Origin: Hyalella azteca | Taxonomy: Eukaryota; Arthropoda; Malacostraca; Amphipoda; Hyalellidae | Assembly (NCBI RefSeq): GCF_000764305.2 | Contig: NW_025941620.1 | Span: 186,001 to 250,000, forward strand | Direction: 5' to 3' | DNA length: 64,000 nt | Shown here: one piece after another, positions 10,522 through 23,200 of the stretch | Layout of the letters: every line of letters begins with the position of its first letter | Numbering within the stretch: the stretch's first letter is position 1 | The notes under the pieces: model-generated | The model's database searches: none | Told to the model about the DNA's origin: nothing | What the model saw: only the letters and a program-made list of their open reading frames with translations | Position numbers and translations under genes: made by a program

Positions 10522-12522
10522 AGATCCCATTTGTACTCGGCTTTCCCACTCGTCAACACTACTTGGGTTTGTGATTTGAGTTCCCTTCGTGCCACACTTC
10601 TCATGAAATATTTTTCATGTTTAAAAACTTTTTTATCTTCTGATTGATGAGTAAGCAGATTAAATGCTAAATAGTGAGTAAAATTGCTGTAAATTATTTT
10701 TTTGTTGCTAATGTTAATGATACTACAATCTCCACAATATTTTCCATAATTTTCCATCCAAAAATTGTATTTGAATGTAAAGAGGCAATGTAATTTTTCA
10801 TTCGTAATTTGGGATATAAATGTATATATTTTTTATTACCTTGATTCCTTAAAAGCCATTTAAATTTCTAAAAACAACTTTGATGATAAATTTGTGTTTT
10901 GCAGAGAATTCAAGCCGTCTGCTGCCATCTGGTCATCTTCAATACCTAGTAAATATTTTGATGAAGATGACAGGAATCTCCTATTCATTAACTTGATTAA
11001 GAATTTTCTTCATTTTGACTTAAAATCAATATAAAATTACCTCTTATTTTCAGTTTCCAATTAATTGGAATTTGAATTGGCAATAACCTAGGTTTCTTAC
11101 AAGGATAAATTTATTATTTTTATTTGTTTATTCATTTTTTTTGGATGAGGGTGTGAATTTAGTCTGGACTTTCTTTGCATTCTTGGTAGGTTGACTGTCC
11201 ACGAGCCGGTTTTTGTGTGATGGGTTGAAATGATGACAGCTATAAATCATTTCACTATGTTGAAAATTATTCATTGGTCAGAAGGTTTGAATACATCCAT
11301 GATTGTTGAGTGCTCTGCTAATCATGCTGTCGAAGAGGTTATTAATATAATTGCTTTACTATTATTTAACTAAATGAACACAATTTTTTGCATGTTCCCA
11401 GTATAGCGTTGAAAATCAATTTTAAAATCCCCTTCATTCATAAGAATGAATCTGTCGTATTGTGTGAACGAACAGTAGGTTAGTGTAATTTAGTAAAGTT
11501 GACATTTTTGTTATTTTATTCTATAACTTTAGTTATATTAATAAAAGTTTTTGAGGAGGTTGCTGATATTAGAAAAATTAGTTTTCAAGTCAGCGGATGA
11601 AATTTCATATGTGTTGGTAAGTGAATTATATCTGCAAACAATTGTTTTGGATCATATATGCTCATTAGTAATCCAATCAAATCATTTATATTTATCGCGA
11701 GTTTGATTCACTACTTAGGTACGTATGCAATTCTGAGCAAGTTTATTGATATAATAAATTCATAAATTTATTTTTTGTGTTCAAGCCGTTCGTTCTGTCC
11801 CAATGTTGACACAACTTGTAAAAAGAGCATGAACTGTAGAAAAAAATCTTGAACCTATATTAGAACCTATCCGTTTGATGAATTGAGACGATTGAATGTA
11901 TAGTATAGTATGAATATATAGGTAGTATATCTATATATTCATATACTATATCTATACTATGAACAGTTTAGGTTTCAGCTGTGTTGTCTTTTTTGTTACA
12001 GAACTGTAACGTTGTGCAGATCTGGTCTGGCTTGTTGACGAGTTAAATGCGAGAAACCTTTGTGAATTCTTGTTGTTCAGCGGCCATGAATTGTAGCTAC
12101 GGCATTCCAATTATTCTTGGTAGCTTAGTAAGATACTACGTGTTTTCCCTTAGCTAGTAAATGTCTTGCTGCCGCGATTTTGAACTATTTATTTATCCTA
12201 ATAATTGCGTCTATCAATCCTTGTTGTAGGCTGGAGAAATCTATTATTTTCTCGGTTTATAGTTCAGCAAGTTCCTGTAACCTTAGGGCCTTTTTTCATG
12301 TTGACTAAAATTCACGTTAAACTCAATTGATGAAAGAAATACCCCAAGTTTGAAACGTGGTCGGAAAGCTTGCTTTTAGTGTGCATTCATGTCCGGTTTC
12401 CATGTCCAAACATCGTCAGCTATGGAGCGCAGAAATCATGGTCGAAGTAGTATAAGGTTGACCCACGAGGTGCTCATTTTTTGCGGATGTAGCTTGTTCG
12501 TCTGTGAGTTCACTGTTCTCAG

Positions 12523-12577
12523 TGACGTCACGGGCATTGACCAATCACCAAAAATGCTATTAAACCAGTCAACCAAT
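12523..12577. promoter_or_regulatory. Candidate proximal promoter: CRE palindrome plus two CCAAT boxes
   Basis: The palindrome TGACGTCA is at 12523-12530. CCAAT pentamers follow at 12541-12545 and 12573-12577. The grouping resembles a proximal promoter or enhancer, but no TATA box or start site is evident. It lies 1.6 kb upstream of the ZMYND10 start codon, so its target is unknown. Confidence 0.3.
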
Positions 12578-13629
12578 CCGCCGTGGGATTGTTTACGTTT
12601 TTCGTAAGAAGAAAGCTGAACTGAAAGACGGATGTCCTCGTGTGTCTACCCTATATAGTTCAACCATGGCAGAAATATATTTGTGATTGAAAATATGTGT
12701 TCTTCTCCATTAGTCTTTGAAATTTTCTCTACACCCCCAGTCAAATTTCTGATAGTGAAACGATAGATGCATTGCCATGGTTCTGTGCCACATGTCGAAG
12801 TAATTATAAGGAAAAAACTTGGTGCAGTGAGCAGCGGATTTATTGTAACGCTGTGATCTACACTACATTACTGAATGAGAGATAGGAACTACATTACTGA
12901 ATGAGGGAATACGAACTTTTACATCAAAGTGAATGATTTTGCGATATTCCGATGACAGTTGAGCCGCACAAATCACAATAATTCTACTTCTGGCAATTTC
13001 CCACGCTAAAACGCTCAAGCACTTTTTTGTCGAATCGGTTTTTGTCCATATTTTCATCTACAAGAAGCGAGGTGAAATGGTTCGGTTTTCTCGGTCATTG
13101 TTTAGGACGGATACACATGGCAGTAAATGGGAATAGATTAAAATATTCGATTTGAATGTAGTAAAAAATTTGTTTGCAGTGCGTTCAGCTTGCGATGAGA
13201 TGAACGCATTTAAGCGAATTAACGATACGACATCATCCGAGGTAATTAATTGGATCTTTGGAAGTCCATAGTTCGATTTACTATTTGCTCAATTCACCGC
13301 TGAAACTCAAAAGTATGAATTAAAATCATTGTTCACATTTGCTTACATAAATCGCGGTTCCACACAAGAAAAAATATATGTCAGGAATCAGGATAGATGA
13401 TGATATGGTTACTTTTCTAATACTTACTTTAATTATTATAAAAGGACTGCCAAATTATCGAATAATTCATGTTTTTGTTGTTCTGCATTACCCAAACTTT
13501 CAACTCTCTTCCTATTTGACGATTAGTTCCTGCATCATTTCACCGCTTCGACGAGAATCATATTCGTTATGACACGTTATATTCCGCCCATCATCGTAGT
13601 TTTTCCGGAACCATTTTCTGTGAGTGATT

Positions 13630-13732
13630 GTTGTTCTTGAATCGATTGTGCCGCGGAGGTGCACGCGGCACAGCAGACTGAGATAGCAGCAGTCGCGAAG
13701 CAAACGCTTCCGCTGATCACAGCTCTGACGTA
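13630..13732 (+). other. Candidate non-coding 5' leader exon of ZMYND10
   Basis: This is a GC-rich patch in AT-rich surroundings. It ends GACGTA followed by a consensus donor GTAAGT at 13733. An acceptor-like TACTGTGACCAG at 14085-14096 lies just before the first in-frame ATG. Splicing the two would give a conventional leader joined to coding exon 1. The left edge and the transcription start are not defined by sequence. Confidence 0.3.
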
Positions 13733-14120
13733 GTAAGTTAATTTTGTCTGTTTAATCACAGTTTGCCTGGGATTTCTTTTTATCTCGAGAAAATTTCTTA
13801 TAAATGCCTGAGTTGAATACTTTTGCTTTGTGTGAAAAGGGTTCAATCTTTTTCATATGAATGTTCGGTGCTGAAATGTGATAAATTTAGCAAAAGTCCA
13901 TCTTATTTGTATAACTGCTTGAGACAAGCTCATGACCTGTTGTGATGAGCTTTATCATTGAAGATAAAATTGTATTTTTCTATTTACATTGTAGAAGCAT
14001 TTGCTGCATTAGATAACGAGCCCGTCTTGTACAGGTGCTCGATAATCATTAAAGCGGGTAAGCAATCAACTGATATTGTTTAATTACTGTGACCAGGTTC
14101 ATCTGAGAAGTGATTGCCTG

Positions 14121-14227
14121 ATGAATAAACAAACTGTTAACATGCCATCGAATGCAGCACAGGATGAAATTTTAAAGTTAGTGGATGGCCTCGAGTGTTG
14201 GAACGTAGGCGAAGCTTTCACCCAAAA
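14121..14227 (+). CDS. ZMYND10: ZMYND10 exon 1 (start codon exon)
   Basis: It encodes MNKQTVNM, then PSNAAQDEILKLVDGLECW and NVGEAFTQ. This matches the N-terminal helix of ZMYND10, which in the human protein reads EAEVLVRGL. The donor is CAAAA followed by GTGAGT, phase 2. The ATG at 14142 gives a length before the helix closer to the vertebrate protein. Confidence 0.75.
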
Positions 14228-17200
14228 GTGAGTAAAATAAATAAATGTAACCGAATAAAATTTTGGAAAATAATAGTCGACTGATGAATATACACAATGC
14301 AATGTAGCTATAAAGTATTCATTAATCCTTGTGTTATATCCTTGTGTTATGTGTTTAAACTCCCGTGTGGACAGGGTGGCCCAGTGGTTAAAGTTCAGAG
14401 TACCAAGATTAGCGCAGAGAGGCGCGGGTTCGATCCCAGATATGTGCGCCAGTTTCTGGTCAGAATCGGCAAGGAGGCCGGGCGGTTAAGCACAGCAGAA
14501 TTGTAGCAGTGAGTTGGGAGTTCGAGACCGCAAAATGCTGTGAATGTTCTGCGATGTTAAGAATTGGCGACAGGCCTACGGCCTAATAAACGCTGAAACC
14601 GCTATTAATTAATTAATTAATTAATATATGTCTAGTATGGCATATCACAATATTGTAACCCACAAGAAAGATTGTACAAGAATGTCTCATATTTTTTAGC
14701 AAATAGCTGGTGGTAGGTAATTCAATTATTTTATTTCCTTCAATGGGGAGCTATTATTTGGTGTTCGTAAATATGCAGTCTTATGATAAAAGCTTAAGAG
14801 TAGTTCGATTATTCTCAATGACAAGTAATACAGTGGAAAAAATATACGACATGCATATAAACTATCAGAATTTCAGAGAGCATCGCACTGTCGTAGCAAA
14901 CTCGTTGCTAAGGACGCCGTCGCTATGCGCATCTAACTTTTCGCCATGGCAACGTAGCAAACTTTGTCTTTTAAAGTTAACGCTAAATTATTAACAAATT
15001 TAAAATAGAGCAAAAACATTTTAATATGTCAAAAAGGCGTCATCAATAGTTCAAGAGCCTCCAATTTAATATGCAGGATTAAAATACAGTGCAATGCTTG
15101 AGACGCAGAATTATGACTTAATAACTCTAAATGACCAATATTGACACTAACTCCAATCCTCCAATCCAATTCACCTGCACACATCTTCATCTTTTCAAAA
15201 CTGTTCTTTCTTCCCAACCTTGCTCCCGACTTCTTATCCACGAAGATTGAAATGAATGTGTGTCGCGTGGCAGTTAGCCGATAAAAAGGCCAGACGCTCA
15301 TCTTTATTTATTTTGTACTTTATCTTCGTTAATTTTCTATTCTCGATGACAGTGATTCCATCACTAACCATCAGGTCGCTTTCAGTGTCAAACTTTAATC
15401 AATTTATGAATATTATTGTTTTTTATATCTGTAAATTTTTTATTGACAATACGTAGATGATTCTTGCTTAATAGTTATATTTTATTAATGATCTATCTCA
15501 GATGGGTGGAATCGGCGTGTCAAGTGATCAGCTTGCACGTTCACAGCAGCCTGCAAGCAGCGTCAGCTCGCGCAAGCTCTGAAGACATCAAAATCATAAC
15601 ACCTCAGACCCAAGCTCTAAGACCCACCCCACCAGGCATCACACCTCAGACCCAAGCTTTAAGACCCACCCCACCAGGCATCACACCTCAGACCCAAGCT
15701 CTAAGACCCACCCCACCAGGTATCACACCTCAGACCCAAGTTTTAAGACCCACCCCACCAGGCATCACACCTGAGACCCAAGCTTTAAGACCCACCCCTC
15801 TAGGCATCTCACCTCAGACCCAAGCTTTAAGGCCCACCCCCCCAGGCATCACACCTCAGACCCAAGCTTTAAGGCCCACCGCACCAGGCATCACACCTAC
15901 GGCCATCACACCTGAGTCTCAAGACTGTTTATCTGATGCCCATGTCATCGTATCTTCTACCAAAGCAATTTCTCCCGACACTCAAACCATTATTTCAGAC
16001 ACTCAAGTAATGAAACTTGATACCCACATCATCAAGCTTGACTCTGTCGACATCACGACTGACACTCGCGTCATCAGTCACGACACGACTGACGTGTCGC
16101 AGCTGCTGTTGCAGCGCGGTAAGGTGAGATCTTCTCTATGATTTATTTCCGTGTGGGCGGACGCGTCGACAGATTTTTTTTGCGGTTCAGCGTTTTGCAC
16201 GAGCGCTCGCTTCTTTATTTTGTGTTCCATGGCAATTAATGGTAGCTCAGGAATGTCTGAGCGGTTTACTGCATTTGTTCCAAGCAATATATAGCCTCTT
16301 CTGTTGCATGCAGTTTTGAGTGTACATGATGGAAACATTGTTCACGTTAGTGATGAAGAAAATGGAAATAAATTTTCGGAAATTGTTCTCATTTTAATTT
16401 GGGACGCTGTGAATACATTATAGATGAACATTTTATTTTGCTAACTTTTCTTATTATAACACATTCATGTGACTAGAATTGCTAAAATTAAACAGTATTA
16501 AAAAATTTTTCTCAGGCTACAGCAGTCGTTTGGAATTTGATCCAAACAGAATCTATTCGTAGATTAATTTTATCGCAAGTTCATGCAATGGAAAATCCAG
16601 TCAGCTCCAGCAAAGGCGTCGTTCCTTCTTCGCATAGTTCAAATGAGGAACTTTCACATTCGGAAGAGAGTCTTACCGGCAACCTTGTTTCTAATGCCGC
16701 ACATATACAAGTACCTGAAGAACAGAGACCTATGGGGGGCGTCGAAACAAAGCATTCTGTGCCCAAAAAAGGATTAAATGTTGAGTCATCATTGCCCGGG
16801 TCTTTCCTGGTGAGTTATTATCTTCAAATATACGGAAATACGTATATCGTATACGTATCGTAATATACTATTCAAATATTTGTAAACTCAATGACTTCGC
16901 CTTTGGGTTTACACTGGTTTGCTAATATATATATTTACTTTGATTGCACCATAGTTGAAACTACTTAGTAGGGATGGTTACAGTATTTTGAGTCCTGAAA
17001 TTTTAAAAATTATCTATAATTTTGCTTTGAATGAGAGTAGAAGGCAATGGGGTTTCCTTTGATTAGCTAATATACGATTGATTACACCATTTCTGACATT
17101 ATTTGGTATTGATTATCATAGCATGCTGATAGACGAAATTTGAAAATTGGCTATAATATAGCGCTGAATGAGAGTAATAAGCACTTTACGCCGTTTTTGA

Positions 17201-20200
17201 TGATTCTTGAAAAAAGTTTCGCAATAGCTGCAGCTCGAAAACGCCCTGGCGAGCATCCTGCAGGGAATGATTTACACGTGGAGTGACGATCCTTCTATCC
17301 AAGAAGGAGATCAGAAACCAGATCCTGAGGTGATCCAACTGAAGGATGAGATCGTAAAAACTCTTGCTCGAAAGGCAAGAGAAGAATGTGGAGAGGCTGA
17401 AAGTGGAGGCTGTAAAGTGCCGTTCAGTTCCAGAGCTGATAAACGAAAATCCTTAATACAAGAACTCACGCATGAACAAGCTGACGAGTTAAGAAATACC
17501 GCAAATAAAAATAGCTCAAAATTGAACAATAAAGAGAAGCAATGCTCTACAAAAGACGAAGGAAAAAGTTCTGGGGAAAGGGTGACAATCTTTTCTCAAA
17601 ATATTCCATTATCTTCTGAATGTGTCAAGTCAAAGGAAAGAGAATTTATAGTGAAAGATTCCTTACATCCTGTTGAAACGAAGTCATGTTTCACCAACGA
17701 AGATTCTTGCATTCAAGAGACTAACGATTCGAATGAGTCTAATTTCACAGAAGCCTGTGACCCTAAACTGTCTTATCAAAAAAATTTAAAACAAAACATA
17801 TCTTCAGATCTATTGGTTCTTGAAACAAAATCAGATGCTGTTGAAATCTCAGGAATAAAATTGAAAGATTCAACCAAATCTGACGACAATTATGAGCGAG
17901 CCAAAGTAGGAGGATGTTTGAATGAGAATATGAGTCATAAATGCAGAGAAGAAGATGTAGGATCTCAGGAGGAACTTTCGGCACACAGCACAATCTTTTC
18001 GCTGAGTCTCGACTTCGCAGATTGGAGCATCAGACAACTCACCGACCTCGCGTTTTTCTGCGCCACTGCAAGAGAAGAAGAAATTCTGTGGCTCCCTTCC
18101 GAGGAACAAAGTAAATTATTCGGGAATGAGTGATGAATATTCTTTGCATCATTGCGATGATGATTGATGATGGAGATTGTAGATTTCTATGTGTAAAATT
18201 TGCAGATGCAATGCCGCAATAGTTCGAATTTCGTATACAGTGAATAATATTACTTATTAGCTAAATGGCATGAGTTTTTCTATGCAAGACCACTTAAAAT
18301 CGCAGTCAGAATATTTTAATAGATATAATGTGAATGTGACTTTAACATTTCGGGAAGTTGTATATCCCTTTTACTTAAGTACATTTCTTAGTTTAGAATG
18401 AACTATTTCAAATGAAATGCAGGGAAATTATGATTTCATTAAGGCTAATAGCCAGTATTTTAACCACGTCTGCAGGTCAGAATTATGTAAGCACCGCTAG
18501 CGAGCTTAAGCGGGAGTATCGCCGCGCTCAGTTACTGAATGGCGTGCGTGCGATCTCGCTCCTGTACGGTGCATCTAGCCAACTAAAACTCCTTCCATTA
18601 TGCCTAACTACAAGGTTGTTGAACGATCAGGATCTACCTCAACTTCTGTGCTCGTTGCTCAAGCGTTCACCGTTTAAATGCACATTCCAAAACCAAAAAT
18701 TCAGGTTTGAAGAAACCGGCTGGGTGGTTGAAGACCACGACTCACCTCCCCTCTCGTCCATAGAGTGTCAGATGTTGGCAACATTGATGATCCTACTGTT
18801 CGGTGACTGTGATGTCGGGTGAGTAGGAATGATCGCACAATAAAACTTTCTATTTAATTGAGTACTATTTCATACAATTTACAATCAAAAAGTTTTGACC
18901 GTTAGGATTATTAACATAAAAATTTAACGAAAATTTGAAAAATTGCGGTATGAGTAACTGAAATATCAGGAGTAGTTAGCGTGGACTTTTCGGCCTGAAA
19001 TTATCGGTCCATCGATATTGTGTTGAATATTTCTTCTCAGTGATACCTTCTCATTGATTACTTGAATAGATTACAATAAAAAATATATGGTATTATGTAC
19101 AAATATCTTCAAAATATTTATCAGTAGAGACTGCAACGAAATTTATTTTTAATTTCAATGTTTTGATTTTGACTTACTTCTTACTTATTATATATTTTGG
19201 AGTTTGAACGTCGAAAATTTCGTTACAGGTATGAGATCACGAGCCATAGACGAGCCTCGCTGCTGCAGGTACAACCGCTGCTAACAACTGCAGCTTTGCA
19301 GCAGGTGCCACACCTGCAGCACATGGCCCGCTGGTTGGCAACACTGCCCTTGTCCAATTGTCGGACTGTAAATACTGTGCCTCTCATCACGACTGTAGCT
19401 CAGGTACTGTACGGGTTTCATTGCAGCTTGTGTTCTAAAATAATAATACCTGATACTCGTCCCTGACGACATAATTCGGCGTCGGAAATAGTTCTTTTCG
19501 ATATGATTTTTAGCGCATTTTCTCATTTATGGAAAAAATGCACTATTGTGCTCGCCATGTCCGTCTGTCTGTCTGTCTGTCCGTCCGTCCGTGACCTCAA
19601 GTTTTCGTTGACGAGAAAATGCGCTCTCTGTCACTCACTGCAGTGAGTACTGAGTTATATTTCTTTAACAATAAACTATGATGTCCTTTGCGTAGGATGC
19701 TTAGCATGCTCGCTTAAGGGTCCGGCCATAACAAAAAAATCTCTTCAGATTTTCCATACACGTTTGTATCATGACTGAACAACCTCTGATCCACTGGATG
19801 TTTGATTTATAATAGCATATTTGGATTGTTTAAGCTTCTTCACTTTATGAGTTAATGTTTTTTAAAGACAGCCTATTCCTTACGTAACAACTTTTTTTTT
19901 TGCTGAAGGATAACTTCATGACAGCATGTTCGTTTTAGGATAGCATGTTCCTTTTAGGATTGCGTGTTCGATTTATGAGAGCATGCTTGTTTCATTATAA
20001 CATATGCCTTTTATGATGTTCGTTTACGTATATTTTTATCTCAGAACAATGAACCTCTATGAAGAAATTACTTCACAGGAAATGATGGCAAGTGAAACGA
20101 ACCGAATTTATGATTGAAACGTTTTAATACATGAATGGCAATATCGACGGGTCATAAAATTATGGTTGAATTGCAAATTTTGCTTCGAAGCCGTTGATGC

Positions 20201-23200
20201 TACTGCAGCTATGGACGATCAAAGCGAGCGTTTTAGCACCTATCTAAGCATGGCTTGTTGGGGCTTTTAATAGATTAATTTCTATGCAAATGCCCTCAGT
20301 TCCACGCCCTTTTGGTCAAGCTTTCATCCGTAATTAGTATAGAGTGCCTCGCGTGGGAGCGAACGCTCGATGGCTTAGCTTGCTTATAGCCAAGTACTAA
20401 TTATACCACAAAGAGTAAAAATGGTATCGCAAAGCGTCGTATTTGATCGAATTAACCTTGGAGGAGATCAATAGGACACTAGAAATATTGTACTGGATCT
20501 ATTCGCAAAAACGGAACCTAAACCTTGAATTTTACATAACTGGGAACGAGCCCGTAAGAATGCTCACAGTGTGCTAAAGTTGATTAGACATAAAGGGATT
20601 TGCTCCAAAAAGTATTAAAAAAATATAACTCAGTACTCACTGCAGTGAGTGACAGAAAACGCATTTTCTCGTCGACGAAAACTTGAGGTCACGGACGGAC
20701 GGACAGACGGACGGACAGACGGACGGACAGACGGACAGACAGACGGACATGGCGAGCACTATAGTGCATTTTTCCATAAATGAGAAAATGCGGTAAAAAG
20801 TTTTTCTCAAGGCAATGCAGCCGACAAATACTTTCTACATAAGTCTATTGTAAACAGAATATTAGAAATGAAAAAAAAACTTGTTGAAATTGCAGGCTAC
20901 AACGTTTCGGCTCTTAGCTATAAACCAAGCTGTCCTAAAAATGCATTAAGATCCTGTTAGGGAAATGAGAAACCTTTTACTAGCAAATGTATACTCGATT
21001 TACTCAAAATAACAAAATTATATCCTGAATAATATAGACAAATCAAGAATTTTCGATCGCTTTGATGCCTTCAAAATTTCTCGTTCTTCCTTGAGCTGCT
21101 AATATTTTATTACTTTTTCCCCAACTATAGGAGAGTAGCATTATTTTAAAAGAACATATCAACTTAATTATACCATTGGGATTTAGTGGTCCTTGGCTCG
21201 AGAATTTTCATCTCAGAACGCAGGATATTTCATGTTGTTGCTTTTTAAATTAGCGAATTCACTTGCCTTCAAAAATTATTAGCTGTCATCTTGATCCCTG
21301 GGGGTTATTTACCTCTAAAGTCTTTCGTTTTAGCGGTAATTCTAGAAACTTTTATTATGTATGTGTTAAATTAGGAGTTAGAATTGAAATTTGGCGCTCA
21401 TATCCACCTGGGCTAACTATAAAGCAAAAAAAAAAAAAAAAAAACATTTGAACGTTCAATCAGTGACCTGTCGTCATTTCTATTTTTTGAATCGTGACTT
21501 TCCATGACGACAAATGCGTCCAACATCTTCACTTCATGTTACTCGATTTCGCATGTCATTACTATAATAATAATAATAATAATGATTACTATTGTTATAT
21601 AATGTTGGTAATAGTGATACGTGTAACTAAATTGAAGCATCAAAGTAATTTACTCCCATCGAGACCCTTGAAAAATCGGTAAGTAATTCTCTGGGCATAT
21701 TTTACCCGGCTTGGGAATGTGCATAGTCATGCCTGCGCGTCCTTATATCTCATGCAGATAGTCGACATGTTCGTCTGCTTTCGGATATGGAATAATTATT
21801 ATGAATCCTTCAATTGACAGGAAGCCATAAAGGCGTAGATCACAATCACTAATTTAATTTTTGCCCGTGATGTGCTGCACATGCGTACATATGAGGTGCC
21901 TTCTGCGAGTCAATTTTTCTGGCTCTTTATGCACACGAGCGTTTTTCATCACTAAAACTATATCTAACGCATCATTTTTGATAAAAATTTCACAATTATC
22001 AGATATGAAAGTTAACGTGTACTTGAAAATTTTTGTTTCTGCATTTAACTGCAGGAAAAATATTTTCCTTTGCTGTGAACAATTCTCATGGATTTGTCTT
22101 TTTCGTACTCATAGTTCATTTATTTATATTGTTAATGCGCATTTGGTTACTTGTCAATAATGTGATTCACATTTCTATAAAAAGAAAAAATTGTGCTTGG
22201 GCCAAATACTATAGTTTGCAACTTCGGGCGTTTCGTTTCACGACGGTTTAGAACAAAAACTATAGTTTTGTCGAATTCCTTTGCATCTCAGCGCATGTAT
22301 TGATGCATAGGCTGTTATTTCCATGAACTAGGGAAGCACCTATGGAAGGTACGAGTAGAATGTGAGCAGAGCAATTGGCCGATCATCGGGGGCGAGTTCC
22401 GAGAAGAGCCTCACTAATAAGCCGGCCTGAGAGCTGAACAATCCGCTGCCGCCTTGGGCGCTAGAAGAACGATTGTTCTTTCTGCGGAAAGCTTGCAACC
22501 GTCCGCAAATGAGTTACGCTTCGGAGAAAGCCGAGTCCAATTATCGTGTTTTTTTTGGATAAAAAAAATGTTTAGGAATATTGCAATATAGCAGCCACTT
22601 CAGCCATTTGTGCTTGTGGAAATTTTGCATGACGACGATTTTGAGAATTTCGGCGATATGAATATCGTGATTAGAGAAAGTTAGTTTATTTCAATTCTTT
22701 TAGTTTATTTCAATTCAATATTTCAATTGTAATATACAAACAAAAATCAACATTTGCTTTTTTTGCGGACAATAAACAGAGTCACAATAAATTTAATTGC
22801 GCTCAGTAGCTGATGCAAAGTCGGATTAGGTTCTACATCGCGTACTTACGACTCACTTTTAGAAAAAAACTTTTGAAAATGGCCTCCTCACATCCCTCCC
22901 ATTGTGATAATGGAGCAAGCTCAGGATCTTATAGCATTCAACTGTTTTTCGAAGTTCTTATCGAATTTTTTTTCGCATCACTCTCGCTTCCCTTTATTTG
23001 CATGCTCCAGCTTTTTTTGTTGAGCATGAAAGCATAATTACCGGTGAAGCTTCGGTCTGGATTTGGCTTTGCCTTACATCGTAACAGTTTGTTCAGCTGT
23101 GGATATGGTGCGGCCGCGGTGATCGAGGTTGGGGCCTACAGTCGTTGCATGGAATTCAGATATTTTGTTCAATGTCGTAGATTCCCTGAAGCTATATCGA

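Larger units (their letters stand above)
10522..14120. other. Intergenic region between AP2S1 and ZMYND10
   Basis: This is mostly featureless AT-rich DNA. An AT hairpin lies at about 11905-11950. A block at 12380-12610 carries a perfect CRE (12523-12530) and two CCAAT boxes, listed separately. A GC-rich segment at 13630-13732 ends in a good splice donor and may be a 5' leader exon of ZMYND10. No protein-coding exon was recognised. Confidence 0.5.
14228..15501 (+). other. ZMYND10 intron 1: SINE and X-box-like site
   Basis: The intron holds the plus-strand tRNA-derived SINE (14373-14625) and an X-box-like palindrome at 14940-14953, both listed separately. The remainder is unremarkable AT-rich sequence. 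Confidence 0.5.

Noticed and set aside
10890..10950. Acceptor-like GTGTTTTGCAG downstream of the AP2S1 stop
   Set aside because: The following frame closes after a few codons and AP2S1 is already complete at family length.
14377..14437. A functional tRNA gene
   Set aside because: A and B boxes are present, but no acceptor stem pairing or terminator is evident. The sequence continues into a repeated SINE body with a second copy at 4651.
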